A stretch of 64,000 nucleotides of DNA, taken from assembly GCA_031800475.1 (NCBI GenBank), contig DAPKRQ010000263.1, forward strand, positions 26,917-90,916. The letters are read 5' to 3'. Origin of the DNA: Kuafuiihalomonas phototrophica. Its GTDB lineage: Bacteria; Myxococcota; Kuafuiibacteriia; Kuafuiibacteriales; Kuafuiibacteriaceae. Positions within the stretch are counted from its first letter, which is position 1, and the number at the start of each line of letters is the position of its first letter. Positions 18,501 through 27,423 of the stretch are shown piece by piece. The notes under the pieces are model-generated. The model saw only the letters and a program-made list of their open reading frames with translations, did no database searches and was not told the origin of the DNA. The position numbers and the translations under genes were made by a program.

Positions 18501-19184
18501 ATGGGCGCAAACCCTTTTTCGGTCGCGCTGATCCTGTTGGGCCTGCTGGGGCTCTCGGTCGTCCTGCTGCTGCGCCGACCGGCGGGCCTGTTCACCAGCC
18601 GCCGGGCCCGTCTGCCCCGTCACCTGGATCTGGAACCGTTGGAAGGAAGTGTGCCGTTCGACGCCCGGACCCCGATGGAATATCTGTCGGAGCGCCTCGG
18701 CCACCTGGGCTTCGAATCTGCCGGTCCCCCGGTCCGGGTCCGGGCCTTCGACCGGACCGGCCATCGGCTCTTGGTCGTGCCTTTCGTCCATCGAGACGAG
18801 CGGGCGTACTTCCTGATGGGCATCGAATCAGGAGTATCCCCGAGATCCGAACTCATGTTGCACATCATCACGCCCCTGGAGGGCCAGCGCCGGGTGGAAA
18901 CCACCACCTTGCCCATGTTGCAGGAAATGCGGTCGCCCGAAGCCGTCGAAGCCCGGGTGGTTCTTGACGCAGACTCGGTGGAGGAGATCTGGAGTCGCCA
19001 CCGGCGGGCCCTGGTGGAGCACGAACGCCGAGAGCGGGCAGCCGTCGGCGCCGCGCAGTGGCCGCAGGTGGCGGCAGAGGCGTACGAAGCGTGGCTGCAG
19101 GCCGCGGTCCGGGCCCAGCGGCTGATCCTGGAGCCGAGCCGCGATCGATATCGGGTGCGACCGCGCCCGAAGAGCGTCGTCTGA
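18501..19184 (+). CDS. Hypothetical protein with one N-terminal membrane helix
   Basis: This 227-residue protein is not recognised. The ATG at 18501 is preferred over earlier in-frame codons because it follows a GGAAAGG sequence and places a clean hydrophobic helix (SVALILLGLLGLSVVLLL) at residues 7-24, followed by Arg-rich residues. That predicts an inner-membrane anchor with a cytoplasmic C-terminal domain. The domain is alpha/beta in character (HRLLVVPFVHRDERAYFLMGI) and ends in helices (EAYEAWLQAAVRAQRLIL) and a basic tail. It is divergent from the DUF4912 gene and lies 87 bases upstream of the acyl reductase fusion on the same strand, so it could belong with either. Confidence 0.6.
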   Translation: MGANPFSVALILLGLLGLSVVLLLRRPAGLFTSRRARLPRHLDLEPLEGSVPFDARTPMEYLSERLGHLGFESAGPPVRVRAFDRTGHRLLVVPFVHRDERAYFLMGIESGVSPRSELMLHIITPLEGQRRVETTTLPMLQEMRSPEAVEARVVLDADSVEEIWSRHRRALVEHERRERAAVGAAQWPQVAAEAYEAWLQAAVRAQRLILEPSRDRYRVRPRPKSVV

Positions 19185-19271
19185 CACCGGCCCGCAGCGG
19201 ACGAGGATCCGAGACATGCCGGCGGCGGTCTGCTAGCTAGATGCCCGACGCGGCCAGCCGCCCGATTGTCC

Positions 19272-22200
19272 ATGGAATCGAACGGTTCATTTTCGCCTCT
19301 TCAGTCCCTGACGGGTCGGAGCGTCCTGCTCCTCGGCACCACCGGATTCTTGGGGAAGGTGGTGCTGGCCATGCTCCTCGAACGGTTTTCGGTCCGGCGG
19401 CTGCACTGCATCGTCCGGTCTACCCGAAGCCAGAGCGCAGCAGACCGATTCCGGGCCGAGGTGCTCGGCTCGGACATGATGAAGCCGCTGCGCGCCCGCT
19501 TCGCGGACAGCTTCGACGCATGGGTGGAGGAACAGGTCGAGGTCCACGACGGCGGCCTGCGCGAAAACCTCGGGTTGGCACCAGAGGTGGTGGAGCGGCT
19601 TCGGGGCGAGCTGGACCTGGTGATCAACTCGGCGGGCCTGGTGAACTTCAACCCAGCCCTGGATCAGGCCCTCGAGAGCAACACCCTGGGCGCCGACGTG
19701 GTGGCCCGGTTCACACGGGCCTGCGACCGCGCAAAGCTCGTCCACATCAGCACCTGCTTCGTCGCGGGAAACCGAAGCGGCCGGATCCGAGAAGACGCCA
19801 ACGTCGTCGGATGGTTTCCGCGGCAAGACGAAATGCCCGGGGCGACCCTCGATTGGCAGCGCGAGGTCGGCGACCTGCAGCGACTCATCCAGCAGGTCCG
19901 CGCGCGCACCGACGACGCGGCGCTCGAGGCCCACTTTCGTCAGGAGGCGCTGGACCGGCTGAAGCGTGAAAGCCGGGAAGCCTCGGAACGAACCGTCCGG
20001 GCCGCCTTGACCAACCAGCGCCGTCGTTGGGTCACCGACGAGTTGATAAGACTCGGTCGGGAGCGGGCAGAGCATTGGGGCTGGCCGAACATATATACCT
20101 ACTCCAAGGCCCTCGGCGAACAGGCCATCGCCTCGAACGAAGATCTCGATTGGGCCATCGTTCGGCCGGCCATCGTCGAAAGCGCGCTGAAGTATCCCTT
20201 TTCGGGGTGGAACGAGGGCATGAACACCACCGCGCCCTTGGCCCTCATCGGCAAGCGGGGCCAGTTGGTCTATCCGGGGTCCAACGACTTGATCCTCGAC
20301 GTCGTCCCCGTTGACTTCGTCGCCTCTGCCACCATCGCCGCGGGGGCGGCGCTGCTCGACGGCGAGGGCAACCGGGTCTACCAAGTTGCGGCGGGCGACG
20401 TGAACCCGTGCAGCATGGCACGCACGGTCCACCTCCTCGGTATCTATCGAACCCGGCAGCTCAAAGAACGGGAAGATCAAGGGGAGCTTTCCTCTTGGAA
20501 AGCTTCGGTGGCCCGCCTGGCCCGCCCCGTCCCGCGCAGCAAAGCCACCTACCAGACCTTCGGCGCCCCGGGGCTGCGGCGACTGGTCTCCGGAATCAAA
20601 TCGCGCCTGGACGAACTGGAGCCCGAACGCCTCGGTTCTCTTGGCGAGTTCGTGCATCGGGCCCAAAAGGCCGCCGCCGACGTGGACGGGGAGCTGGCGA
20701 AGGTGGTCGACGCCTTCGAGCTCTTCATGCCGTTCATCTGGGAGCACCGATACGTCTTCCGCTCCGACAACACTCGCCGGCTGTTTCGCGACATGGCACA
20801 GGCAGACCGGGGTTTGCTTCCCTTCGACACCGAGGGCATCGATTGGCGTCACTATTGGCTGGACGTCCATCTTCCGGGATTGGAAACCTGGGTATTTCCG
20901 AAACTCGAAACGCAGGGTCCAAAGCGGATCGCGATCCATCGAGACTATCGAGACCTCGCCGAGCTGTTCGATTCCCGCACGCGGGACAATGCGCGGCGAA
21001 CGGCCTATCGGATCCTTCGAAAAGACGACGTTGCCGACGGCTTCACCTACAAGGACCTTCGGCGCGCAGCCACAGCCGTGCAAGCGTTTTTGCAACACCA
21101 GGGCATCGGGCGCAAAGATCGCATCGCCATCGCGTCGGAAGGGCGCCCCGAGTGGGGGATGTGCTTTTTCGGGATTCTGTTGTCTGGAGGCACCGCAGTC
21201 CCGCTGGACGTCGAGCTTTCCGATGGCGAGCTATCGAACATCGTTCGAAGCAGCGGGTGCAAAGGGGTGATCGCCAGCGACGAACAGCGAACGAAGCTGT
21301 CGTCGGTCGGGGTTCCGGTTTGGTCCTTTTCCGACGTATTCGAGACCGCCCACACCCGAACCGAGACGCAACTCGCAACCATGCGCCGTAGGCCCGAGGA
21401 CGTGGCGTCGATCATCTTCACATCCGGGACCACCGGTCGCCCGAAGGGTGTGATGCTGACGGACCGGAACTTCACCGCGTTGACCGCTCGGCTGTCGGCG
21501 CTTTTCGAGCTACAGCGCTCGGACGCTCTGTTGTCGGTTTTGCCTCCTCACCACACCTTCGAGTTTTCGGCCGGTCTATTGATGCCATTGGCCGCTGGGG
21601 CCAGCGTGACCTATCTGGAAGAGCGCTCCCCCGAGCTGATTCAGCGGGCCTTCCGCGAGATTCCCGTTACTGGGCTCATCGGGGTGCCAGCGGTCTGGGA
21701 GAGCCTGCATCGACGAATCGTCGAACGGGTCGAGCAGCATCCGCTTCTGGTTCGTTGGACCGTAAAGACTCTTTCTCTTTTGAACAGAAAACTTCGAGAG
21801 AAAACCGGCATGAACTTCGGCCGACTGGCCTTTCGAAAGGTGCACGCCGGCTTTGGCGGGCGACTCCGCTACCTGGTGAGTGGGGGCGCCGCGCTGTCCA
21901 CCCGGGTGTTCAACGATCTCCGTGGCTATGGATTCTCGATCTACGAAGGCTACGGGCTCACCGAGGCCGCTCCGGTGCTCACGGTCGACTGGCCCCGGCA
22001 GCGCTTTCCGGCGGGCAGCGTCGGATGGCCCTTGCCCGGAATCGACGTACGTCTTCACGCCGCCGACGACAACGGAATCGGAGAGGTGGTCGCTCGGGGT
22101 CCGACGATCATGCTCGGGTACCTGGACGATCCGGATTCCACCCGAGGAGTTTTGAAGGACGGATGGCTGCATACCGGCGATCTGGGGCGGTTCGACGACG

Positions 22201-23639
22201 ACGGGCGCCTGTATATCGTTGGTCGCAATAAAGATGTCATCATCGACGCCAACGGCAAGAATGTCTACCCAGACGAGGTCGAAGAGCTCTACGAGGGCCA
22301 CCCGCTGATCAAGGAGCTTTCGGTGGCCGGCATTCCGGACGAGACCGGCCAGCATGAGCGGGTGGCGGCCATGGTTCATCCCGATTTCGAGCGAGGCAAA
22401 GACGAGGATGATCTGGACCCGAACGAAGTCGAAGAGCGGATCCGCGCCCATTTTCGCGAAGTCGGAAGCCGACTCCCGTTCGCGCGGCGGGTCAAGGTTC
22501 TGCACTTTGCTCGGTCCGAGCTGCCACGCACTTCCGCCCGCAAAATCCGGCGCAGCTGGGTGCGGCAGGAACTCGTTCGACTGGAAGGCGCCGGGCGAAA
22601 GGTCGAAGCCGGCAACGGGACCACCAGTCAAACCGCAGAGCGTGTCCGCCGGTTGGTTGCGAACGTCGCCCAGCGTCCGCTGCGGGACTTGAGTCCGGCC
22701 ACGTCGCTTTCGAACCAGCTCGGGTTCGATTCGCTTCTTCAGATGGAGCTTTTGAATGCCCTGGAGCGGGAGTTTCCAGACCGGGACCTGGCGCCGGAGG
22801 AGCTGACTGCCGTCGACACCCTGTCGGAGCTCGTGCAGTTGATGGAGCGCAGCCCCGACCATCGCTCCCGTCCCGTCACCGACGTCGCCCACGAGGAAGA
22901 GGCCCCTCCGGTCAAGATCCCAGGACCGGTGGCCCGGATGGGCAAGCGCATGCTCGGTCAGGCTCAACATCTGGCCTACGACCGGTGGCTGCACTGCGAA
23001 GTTCAGGGCCGTGGCAACATTCCCGCGAATACCAACTTCATCGTGGCGTCGAACCACGCGAGCCATCTGGACATGGGCCTCGTAAAGTATGCCCTCGGGC
23101 CTTTCGGACGGGGGCTGCGGTCCCTGGCCGCTCGAGACTACTTCTTTGATGATCCGGTCCGCCGGACCTACTTCGAAAACTTCACCAACCTGCTTCCGAT
23201 GGAGCGGCACGGCTCTCTGCGCAGGTCGCTCGAGTTGGCCGTACGTAGCTTGCGGCAGGGCGAGTCGCTGTTGATCTTTCCCGAGGGCACCCGGGCCCGG
23301 GACGGGGTGATGACTGCCTTCAAGCCGGCAGTGGGCTACCTGTGCCTCCACGCCAAGGTCGACGTCTTGCCGATCTACTTGCGAGGCACCCACCAGGCGC
23401 TGCCGGTCGGGGAATGGCGTCTGGACCCGGCGCTCAAGATCGAGGCTCACATCGGTCCTCCGATTCGGGTCGACGCCATGATGGAAGCCACTCGAAAGAT
23501 GTCCCGCTCTCGCGCCTACCGCCATGTGGCCCAGCAGGTGGAGGCTGCGGTCCGACGGCTGGGACGCGTGGAAGACGTGGCGACATCGGACGACGACCAT
23601 CCATCGTGGGTGCTCGAGCGACGGGAGCGGTCCTCGTGA
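19272..23639 (+). CDS. ElbD-like fusion: acyl reductase, acyl ligase, ACP, acyltransferase
   Basis: This 1455-residue protein has four domains. Residues 1-500 are an alcohol-forming fatty acyl reductase: the NAD(P) loop GTTGFLG at 22-28, the catalytic pair Tyr275/Lys279 (YTYSK), and a C-terminal region of the FAR_C type. Residues 560-1100 are an AMP-forming acyl ligase, with the phosphate loop FTSGTTGRPKGV near 716, then YEGYGLTE and GWLHTGDLG. An acyl carrier domain has the phosphopantetheine Ser at about 1154 (LGFDSL). Residues 1220-1455 are a PlsC acyltransferase with NHASHLD (Asn1261, His1262) and FPEGTR at 1336-1341. This order matches my memory of ElbD, the myxobacterial multienzyme for plasmalogen-type ether lipids. 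A cycle of acyl activation, loading, reduction and glycerol-phosphate acylation is inferred. The ATG at 19272 is preferred to a TTG six bases earlier. Confidence 0.85.
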   Translation: MESNGSFSPLQSLTGRSVLLLGTTGFLGKVVLAMLLERFSVRRLHCIVRSTRSQSAADRFRAEVLGSDMMKPLRARFADSFDAWVEEQVEVHDGGLRENLGLAPEVVERLRGELDLVINSAGLVNFNPALDQALESNTLGADVVARFTRACDRAKLVHISTCFVAGNRSGRIREDANVVGWFPRQDEMPGATLDWQREVGDLQRLIQQVRARTDDAALEAHFRQEALDRLKRESREASERTVRAALTNQRRRWVTDELIRLGRERAEHWGWPNIYTYSKALGEQAIASNEDLDWAIVRPAIVESALKYPFSGWNEGMNTTAPLALIGKRGQLVYPGSNDLILDVVPVDFVASATIAAGAALLDGEGNRVYQVAAGDVNPCSMARTVHLLGIYRTRQLKEREDQGELSSWKASVARLARPVPRSKATYQTFGAPGLRRLVSGIKSRLDELEPERLGSLGEFVHRAQKAAADVDGELAKVVDAFELFMPFIWEHRYVFRSDNTRRLFRDMAQADRGLLPFDTEGIDWRHYWLDVHLPGLETWVFPKLETQGPKRIAIHRDYRDLAELFDSRTRDNARRTAYRILRKDDVADGFTYKDLRRAATAVQAFLQHQGIGRKDRIAIASEGRPEWGMCFFGILLSGGTAVPLDVELSDGELSNIVRSSGCKGVIASDEQRTKLSSVGVPVWSFSDVFETAHTRTETQLATMRRRPEDVASIIFTSGTTGRPKGVMLTDRNFTALTARLSALFELQRSDALLSVLPPHHTFEFSAGLLMPLAAGASVTYLEERSPELIQRAFREIPVTGLIGVPAVWESLHRRIVERVEQHPLLVRWTVKTLSLLNRKLREKTGMNFGRLAFRKVHAGFGGRLRYLVSGGAALSTRVFNDLRGYGFSIYEGYGLTEAAPVLTVDWPRQRFPAGSVGWPLPGIDVRLHAADDNGIGEVVARGPTIMLGYLDDPDSTRGVLKDGWLHTGDLGRFDDDGRLYIVGRNKDVIIDANGKNVYPDEVEELYEGHPLIKELSVAGIPDETGQHERVAAMVHPDFERGKDEDDLDPNEVEERIRAHFREVGSRLPFARRVKVLHFARSELPRTSARKIRRSWVRQELVRLEGAGRKVEAGNGTTSQTAERVRRLVANVAQRPLRDLSPATSLSNQLGFDSLLQMELLNALEREFPDRDLAPEELTAVDTLSELVQLMERSPDHRSRPVTDVAHEEEAPPVKIPGPVARMGKRMLGQAQHLAYDRWLHCEVQGRGNIPANTNFIVASNHASHLDMGLVKYALGPFGRGLRSLAARDYFFDDPVRRTYFENFTNLLPMERHGSLRRSLELAVRSLRQGESLLIFPEGTRARDGVMTAFKPAVGYLCLHAKVDVLPIYLRGTHQALPVGEWRLDPALKIEAHIGPPIRVDAMMEATRKMSRSRAYRHVAQQVEAAVRRLGRVEDVATSDDDHPSWVLERRERSS

Positions 23640-24631
23640 AGGTGGTGGTGACCGGGGCCAATGGCTTTTTGGGTCAGGCCGTGGTCGACGCCGTGCTGGA
23701 CGCCGGCCACCAGGTACGCGCTTGGTTTCGACGGCCGCCAGCGCAGGCACGAACCGACGTGGACGTTCGGGTGGTGGACCTGGAGCAGGACCCGGACCTG
23801 GACCGCGAACTCGAGGGGGTCGACGCCATCATCCACCTGGCAGGCCTCGTCTCTCGACGTCCGGAAGACGCGACCCGCATGTACCGGCTGCACTTGGCCT
23901 GCACGCGCAAGCTCCTGGAAGCTTCGGAACGCCGAGGGGTGGCTCGATGGGTCTTGGCTTCCTCGTCGGGCACGGTGGCAGTGTCCTCCCAAAAACGGGT
24001 GATGGACGAAGACCACGAGCCCGACCTGGAACTGGTGGGCCGCTGGCCATACTACATGTCCAAGCTTCACCAAGAGCAAGAGGTCTTGCGTTGGTACGAA
24101 CGAGGTGCGGTCGAGCCCGTGATCTTGAACCCGTCCCTCTTGCTGGGACCCGGCGACGCCCGGCTGTCGTCCACGGCCGACGTCCTCGATGTGCTGACCG
24201 GAAGATACCCGGCAGCTGTAGACGGCACGGTGGCCTTCGTCGACGTGCGAGACTGCGCTCCCATTTTCGCGAAAGCCCTGAAGAGAGGCCGTCCGGGAGA
24301 GAAGTATCTCTTGAATGGCGCCAATATGTCGGTTCGGCGTTTCGCCGAGCGGGTGGCGCTGACCGGAGGCGTCGCCGGCCCCCGGATGGTGGTCAAGGGA
24401 GCCTGGGCGTACCGGGGGGCGAAGCTCTTGGAGGGCCTCCGCACCGCAGCGGGACTGGATCCCGAGGCCGGGCTCGATCCGGTGGCGGTCGACATGGCCC
24501 GACACCACTGGGCTTGCGATTCCCGGCGGGCCATGTCCGAGCTCGGGTTCTCCCCGCGGGACCCGGCCCGTACCATCGCGGACACCGTGTCGGACCTGGA
24601 ATCCCGAAACCTCTTCCGTCGTTCGGCCTGA
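23636..24631 (+). CDS. NAD-dependent epimerase/reductase (extended SDR)
   Basis: This 331-residue protein starts at a GTG that overlaps the stop of the large fusion gene (GTGA), so the two are made together. The N-terminal Rossmann motif TGANGFLG and the catalytic YYMSK (YxxxK) place it among extended short-chain dehydrogenases. It resembles the dihydroflavonol-reductase and HpnA (hopanoid-associated) branch: DAIIHLAGLVSRR, then NPSLLLGPGD. A likely role is reduction of a keto or aldehyde intermediate of the lipid made by the fusion enzyme, for example an acyl- or alkyl-dihydroxyacetone type carbonyl. That is inferred only from the coupling. It could instead act on a sugar nucleotide. Confidence 0.82.
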   Translation: MKVVVTGANGFLGQAVVDAVLDAGHQVRAWFRRPPAQARTDVDVRVVDLEQDPDLDRELEGVDAIIHLAGLVSRRPEDATRMYRLHLACTRKLLEASERRGVARWVLASSSGTVAVSSQKRVMDEDHEPDLELVGRWPYYMSKLHQEQEVLRWYERGAVEPVILNPSLLLGPGDARLSSTADVLDVLTGRYPAAVDGTVAFVDVRDCAPIFAKALKRGRPGEKYLLNGANMSVRRFAERVALTGGVAGPRMVVKGAWAYRGAKLLEGLRTAAGLDPEAGLDPVAVDMARHHWACDSRRAMSELGFSPRDPARTIADTVSDLESRNLFRRSA

Positions 24632-24649
24632 CCGGGGTGAACCGGGCCC

Positions 24650-25987
24650 ATGGGCAACGCAGACGCCAACGAGCCCCCCGCGGATCCGCGTCCCGCAGCG
24701 CCGGCTCGCCACCGGACCAACCGGATCTGGGACCGATTCCTGGATGGCCTGGCCCAGGTCGAGGTCGGTCGTCCGGCGGACCAGGTCCTCCGAAAGCTCG
24801 AGGCCCGAGCCAAAGACCTGGGTCGGTCCGAGAGGCGGGCTTTGCGGGAAGGCTTTTTCGGCTTTCTACGAACGCGGCGCTCCGTCGTCGACCAGCTCGA
24901 GAGGGCGATGCAAGCCGAGCGACGTCCGCTCGACACCCTATCCGTCCCGGCTCGGCAGGAGCTGGAGCTGCTCGCGTTTCTCGCCGGAACCGGGGCCGAG
25001 CTTCCCCCGTCTCAGATCGCCAAGCGTCATGCCAAAGTGCTTGACCGGATCCGAGCTGGTCGACTTCCCAAGCCCAAAGGCTCCCAGCTCCACCGGGCGG
25101 CCATTGAAGCGAACGTCCCCGATTGGATCTTCGAACGCTGGGAGGCAGACCGCGGATGGGAACGAGCTCGTGCCCTGGGCGGCATTCTGCGGGAGCGAGC
25201 TCCCGTCACGTTGTTCGTTCGAGGCGACCGAGATGAGGCCGTGGCCGCGCTCGAAAACGCCGCTCCCACGCGGTGGTCACCCGCAGGCCTCACCCTTCCA
25301 CCGGGGACCCCGCTGTCGACGTTGGGCGATTGGGTGGAACGGAGCCACCTGCAGGACGAAGGCAGCCAACTGCTGGCGTGGGCAGCCGCGCACCCCACTG
25401 CCGGCCCCCCCCCGCGCCGAATCTTGGACGCCTGCACCGGAGCGGGCGGTAAAATCTTGGCGCTCGCCCACTGGTCCGATGCGGAGCTGCACGGGGTCGA
25501 ACCCGAGGCGTCGCGCTTGGGCGAAGCGAAGCGCCGGGTCAAGCAGGCTGAATTGCAACGAGCCGTCGCGTGGCACCCGACCACCCTGGAGCAGCATGCC
25601 CAGGACCACCCTGGCGCCTACGACGTGGTCCTGGTGGATGCGCCCTGCACGGGAACCGGAACCCTGCGAAGGCACCCCGAGCTCGCCGCCCGCCTGACGA
25701 AAGGAGATCTCGAGCAGGCCACGGCGACCCAAAAGCGCCTCTTGGCGGCAGCCCTCGGGGCCCTGGCACCCCATGGCACCCTGCTCTACGCCACCTGCTC
25801 GGTCCTCCATCGAGAGAACGAAGCGGTGGCCGCCTACCTGCTCGCCCACGCTCCACAGCTGCGGCCGGTACCCGTCTTTTCCCACGATGCGCCCGAACTC
25901 CGCGGCTGCGCCGTGCGGATCGGTCCAGGACCCGACCCGAGAGGACCCGACGGCTTCTTCGTGGCGGCGTTTCGACGAGGCGGCTGA
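24650..25987 (+). CDS. RsmB-type RNA (cytosine-5-)-methyltransferase
   Basis: This 445-residue S-adenosylmethionine-dependent enzyme methylates a cytosine in rRNA or possibly tRNA. The N-terminal 150 residues form a NusB-like helical RNA-binding domain (GRPADQVLRKLEARAKDLG). The methyltransferase core has the cofactor loop DACTGAGGK, the motif IV Pro-Cys in DAPCTGTGTLRRHPE, and the motif VI catalytic Cys in YATCS at residue 383. The two-Cys arrangement is that of RsmB/NSUN m5C enzymes. It begins 18 bases after the epimerase gene on the same strand, but a functional link with lipid synthesis is not implied. A Pro-rich N-terminal extension of about 20 residues precedes the first conserved helix. 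Confidence 0.87.
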   Translation: MGNADANEPPADPRPAAPARHRTNRIWDRFLDGLAQVEVGRPADQVLRKLEARAKDLGRSERRALREGFFGFLRTRRSVVDQLERAMQAERRPLDTLSVPARQELELLAFLAGTGAELPPSQIAKRHAKVLDRIRAGRLPKPKGSQLHRAAIEANVPDWIFERWEADRGWERARALGGILRERAPVTLFVRGDRDEAVAALENAAPTRWSPAGLTLPPGTPLSTLGDWVERSHLQDEGSQLLAWAAAHPTAGPPPRRILDACTGAGGKILALAHWSDAELHGVEPEASRLGEAKRRVKQAELQRAVAWHPTTLEQHAQDHPGAYDVVLVDAPCTGTGTLRRHPELAARLTKGDLEQATATQKRLLAAALGALAPHGTLLYATCSVLHRENEAVAAYLLAHAPQLRPVPVFSHDAPELRGCAVRIGPGPDPRGPDGFFVAAFRRGG

Positions 25988-26090
25988 TCTTTGGCCGATT
26001 TCGGGGTCCTCGCACCCATGACGAACACGAAACCCTGGACCGGGCGAGGCTCCGACTGTGCGCGCCGACCGGGCCTGCTACACTCGAGGC

Positions 26091-26363
26091 ATGTTCGGCC
26101 CCGGTATCGCCATGGCCGCAGGCATGGCCGAGCCTCCACAACCGGATCCGGTCCTCCGGATCATCTTCGCGTTGATGGCCCTGGCGCTCGTGGGTTTGGC
26201 GATCCGGATGAGTCTGCGCATCCTGGCGCTCTTTCAGAGCCCGCCGCCCGTCTACGGCATGCGCTCGAGCTGCCCCCGCTGCCAGCAGGAGCTGCATCTG
26301 TGGACCGGCGCGACCCGCTGCCCCAAATGCGATCTTCGGATCGTGGTGCGGTTTGAAGAGTGA
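26091..26363 (+). CDS. Small membrane protein with zinc-ribbon tail
   Basis: This 90-residue protein has a hydrophobic segment (IIFALMALALVGLAI) near residues 24-38 and a C-terminal zinc-ribbon-like pair, CPRCQ and CPKCD, separated by about 13 residues. The ATG at 26091 follows a CGAGG sequence. The predicted layout is one inner-membrane helix with the ribbon in the cytoplasm. I do not recognise a named family. It follows the methyltransferase after about 100 bases. The next 232 bases up to 26596 hold no gene I can support. Confidence 0.6.
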   Translation: MFGPGIAMAAGMAEPPQPDPVLRIIFALMALALVGLAIRMSLRILALFQSPPPVYGMRSSCPRCQQELHLWTGATRCPKCDLRIVVRFEE

Positions 26364-26595
26364 ACCGAAGCGCTCGAAGCGACCGAAGCGGTAGAAGGCC
26401 CCCGGTAAAATCTGTGGAACAGGGGTGCCGTCTGGATGGCCCCTGGACTGCACCTCCGTATGGGCAGTCGGGTCCGATCTGCCTCCATGGGGGCCCTCGA
26501 CCCGGAATCCATTGCGGAGTCCCCAGCTTGCGGGAATCCGTGCTCGGGCCCGCACCCGATCGCCAAGTCCGGTTCTTTTCGTTCAGCCTCGCCAC

Positions 26596-27405
26596 ATGGT
26601 CGCGTTGGGGGGCTGGGCCGTCATGCTCTTGGCAGGCGCGAGCGTGCCGGGTTCGTCCGAGGCGCCGCCGCCCCCAGCCGACGCCGGTCCGCCCTCGGAG
26701 GAATGCGTGGGTTGCCCGCCGCGGTCTGGGTTTTTCGTTCGCTTCACTGGAAACGGCCTGACCGGTTGGTACGGAGACCCGCTCTACGCCGACGCCGAAC
26801 GACGGGCCATCTCAGAGTTGGCCTTCGGAGCGGGCATGGCGTTCGGCCTGCAGATCGACCCCACCTGGAGCATCGCGGTGTTCGGCGACGTGTTGTTCGG
26901 AGGCGTGGATACCACGTCGCTCGAAGGCTTCGCCCAGTTGGCGGACGTGGACAGCCTTCAGGCCAGCGTCGGGCTCAGCGGCCGCATCACCCTGGGGCAA
27001 GACCCGGGCTGGCAGCCGGTGCTCGGGGTGGAGGGGGCGCTGCTGCGACAGTGGGTGTGGTGGCAAAGCGCCGAGGGACGGCCCGTGGCCGTGCTCAGCC
27101 CGTACACGGGCCGTCGGGTTGGCACGGTCTACCGACCAGAGCTCGAGCTTCGGAGCCAACACGACGGGTGGGCCGTGGGCCCGATCTTGGGTCTGGCCAA
27201 GCGCCTGGGCCCGGATGGATATGGACCGAAGTTCGTGGTCGAAGCGGCCGGCCAGTACCAGCGGTGGTCGCCCGGGAGCACCGACGTGAGCGCCGCGCCC
27301 AGCCGCGAAGTGCTGGAGGCCACGGTCCGCTCCATCGAATCGATTCAGCAAGACGCCGAAGTGTGGAGCGCCACCATCCGGGTGGGCCTGCAGTTCGGGC
27401 CGTGA
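26596..27405 (+). CDS. Probable outer-membrane or periplasmic beta protein (269 aa)
   Basis: The ATG at 26596 gives a signal peptide (MVALGGWAVMLLAGASVPG) followed by a Pro-rich spacer. The body alternates hydrophobic and polar residues, with Gly- and aromatic-rich strands (FGAGMAFGLQIDPTWSIAVFGDVLF, then IRVGLQFGP at the end), as in small outer-membrane barrels of the OmpW/OmpA-like kind. Two Cys near the mature N-terminus (ECVGC) could form a disulfide. It is not recognised further. The Cys-rich lipoprotein gene follows 18 bases later on the same strand, so both are probably surface proteins of one operon. Confidence 0.6.
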   Translation: MVALGGWAVMLLAGASVPGSSEAPPPPADAGPPSEECVGCPPRSGFFVRFTGNGLTGWYGDPLYADAERRAISELAFGAGMAFGLQIDPTWSIAVFGDVLFGGVDTTSLEGFAQLADVDSLQASVGLSGRITLGQDPGWQPVLGVEGALLRQWVWWQSAEGRPVAVLSPYTGRRVGTVYRPELELRSQHDGWAVGPILGLAKRLGPDGYGPKFVVEAAGQYQRWSPGSTDVSAAPSREVLEATVRSIESIQQDAEVWSATIRVGLQFGP

Positions 27406-27423
27406 CACGAGGTCGTTCCAATC

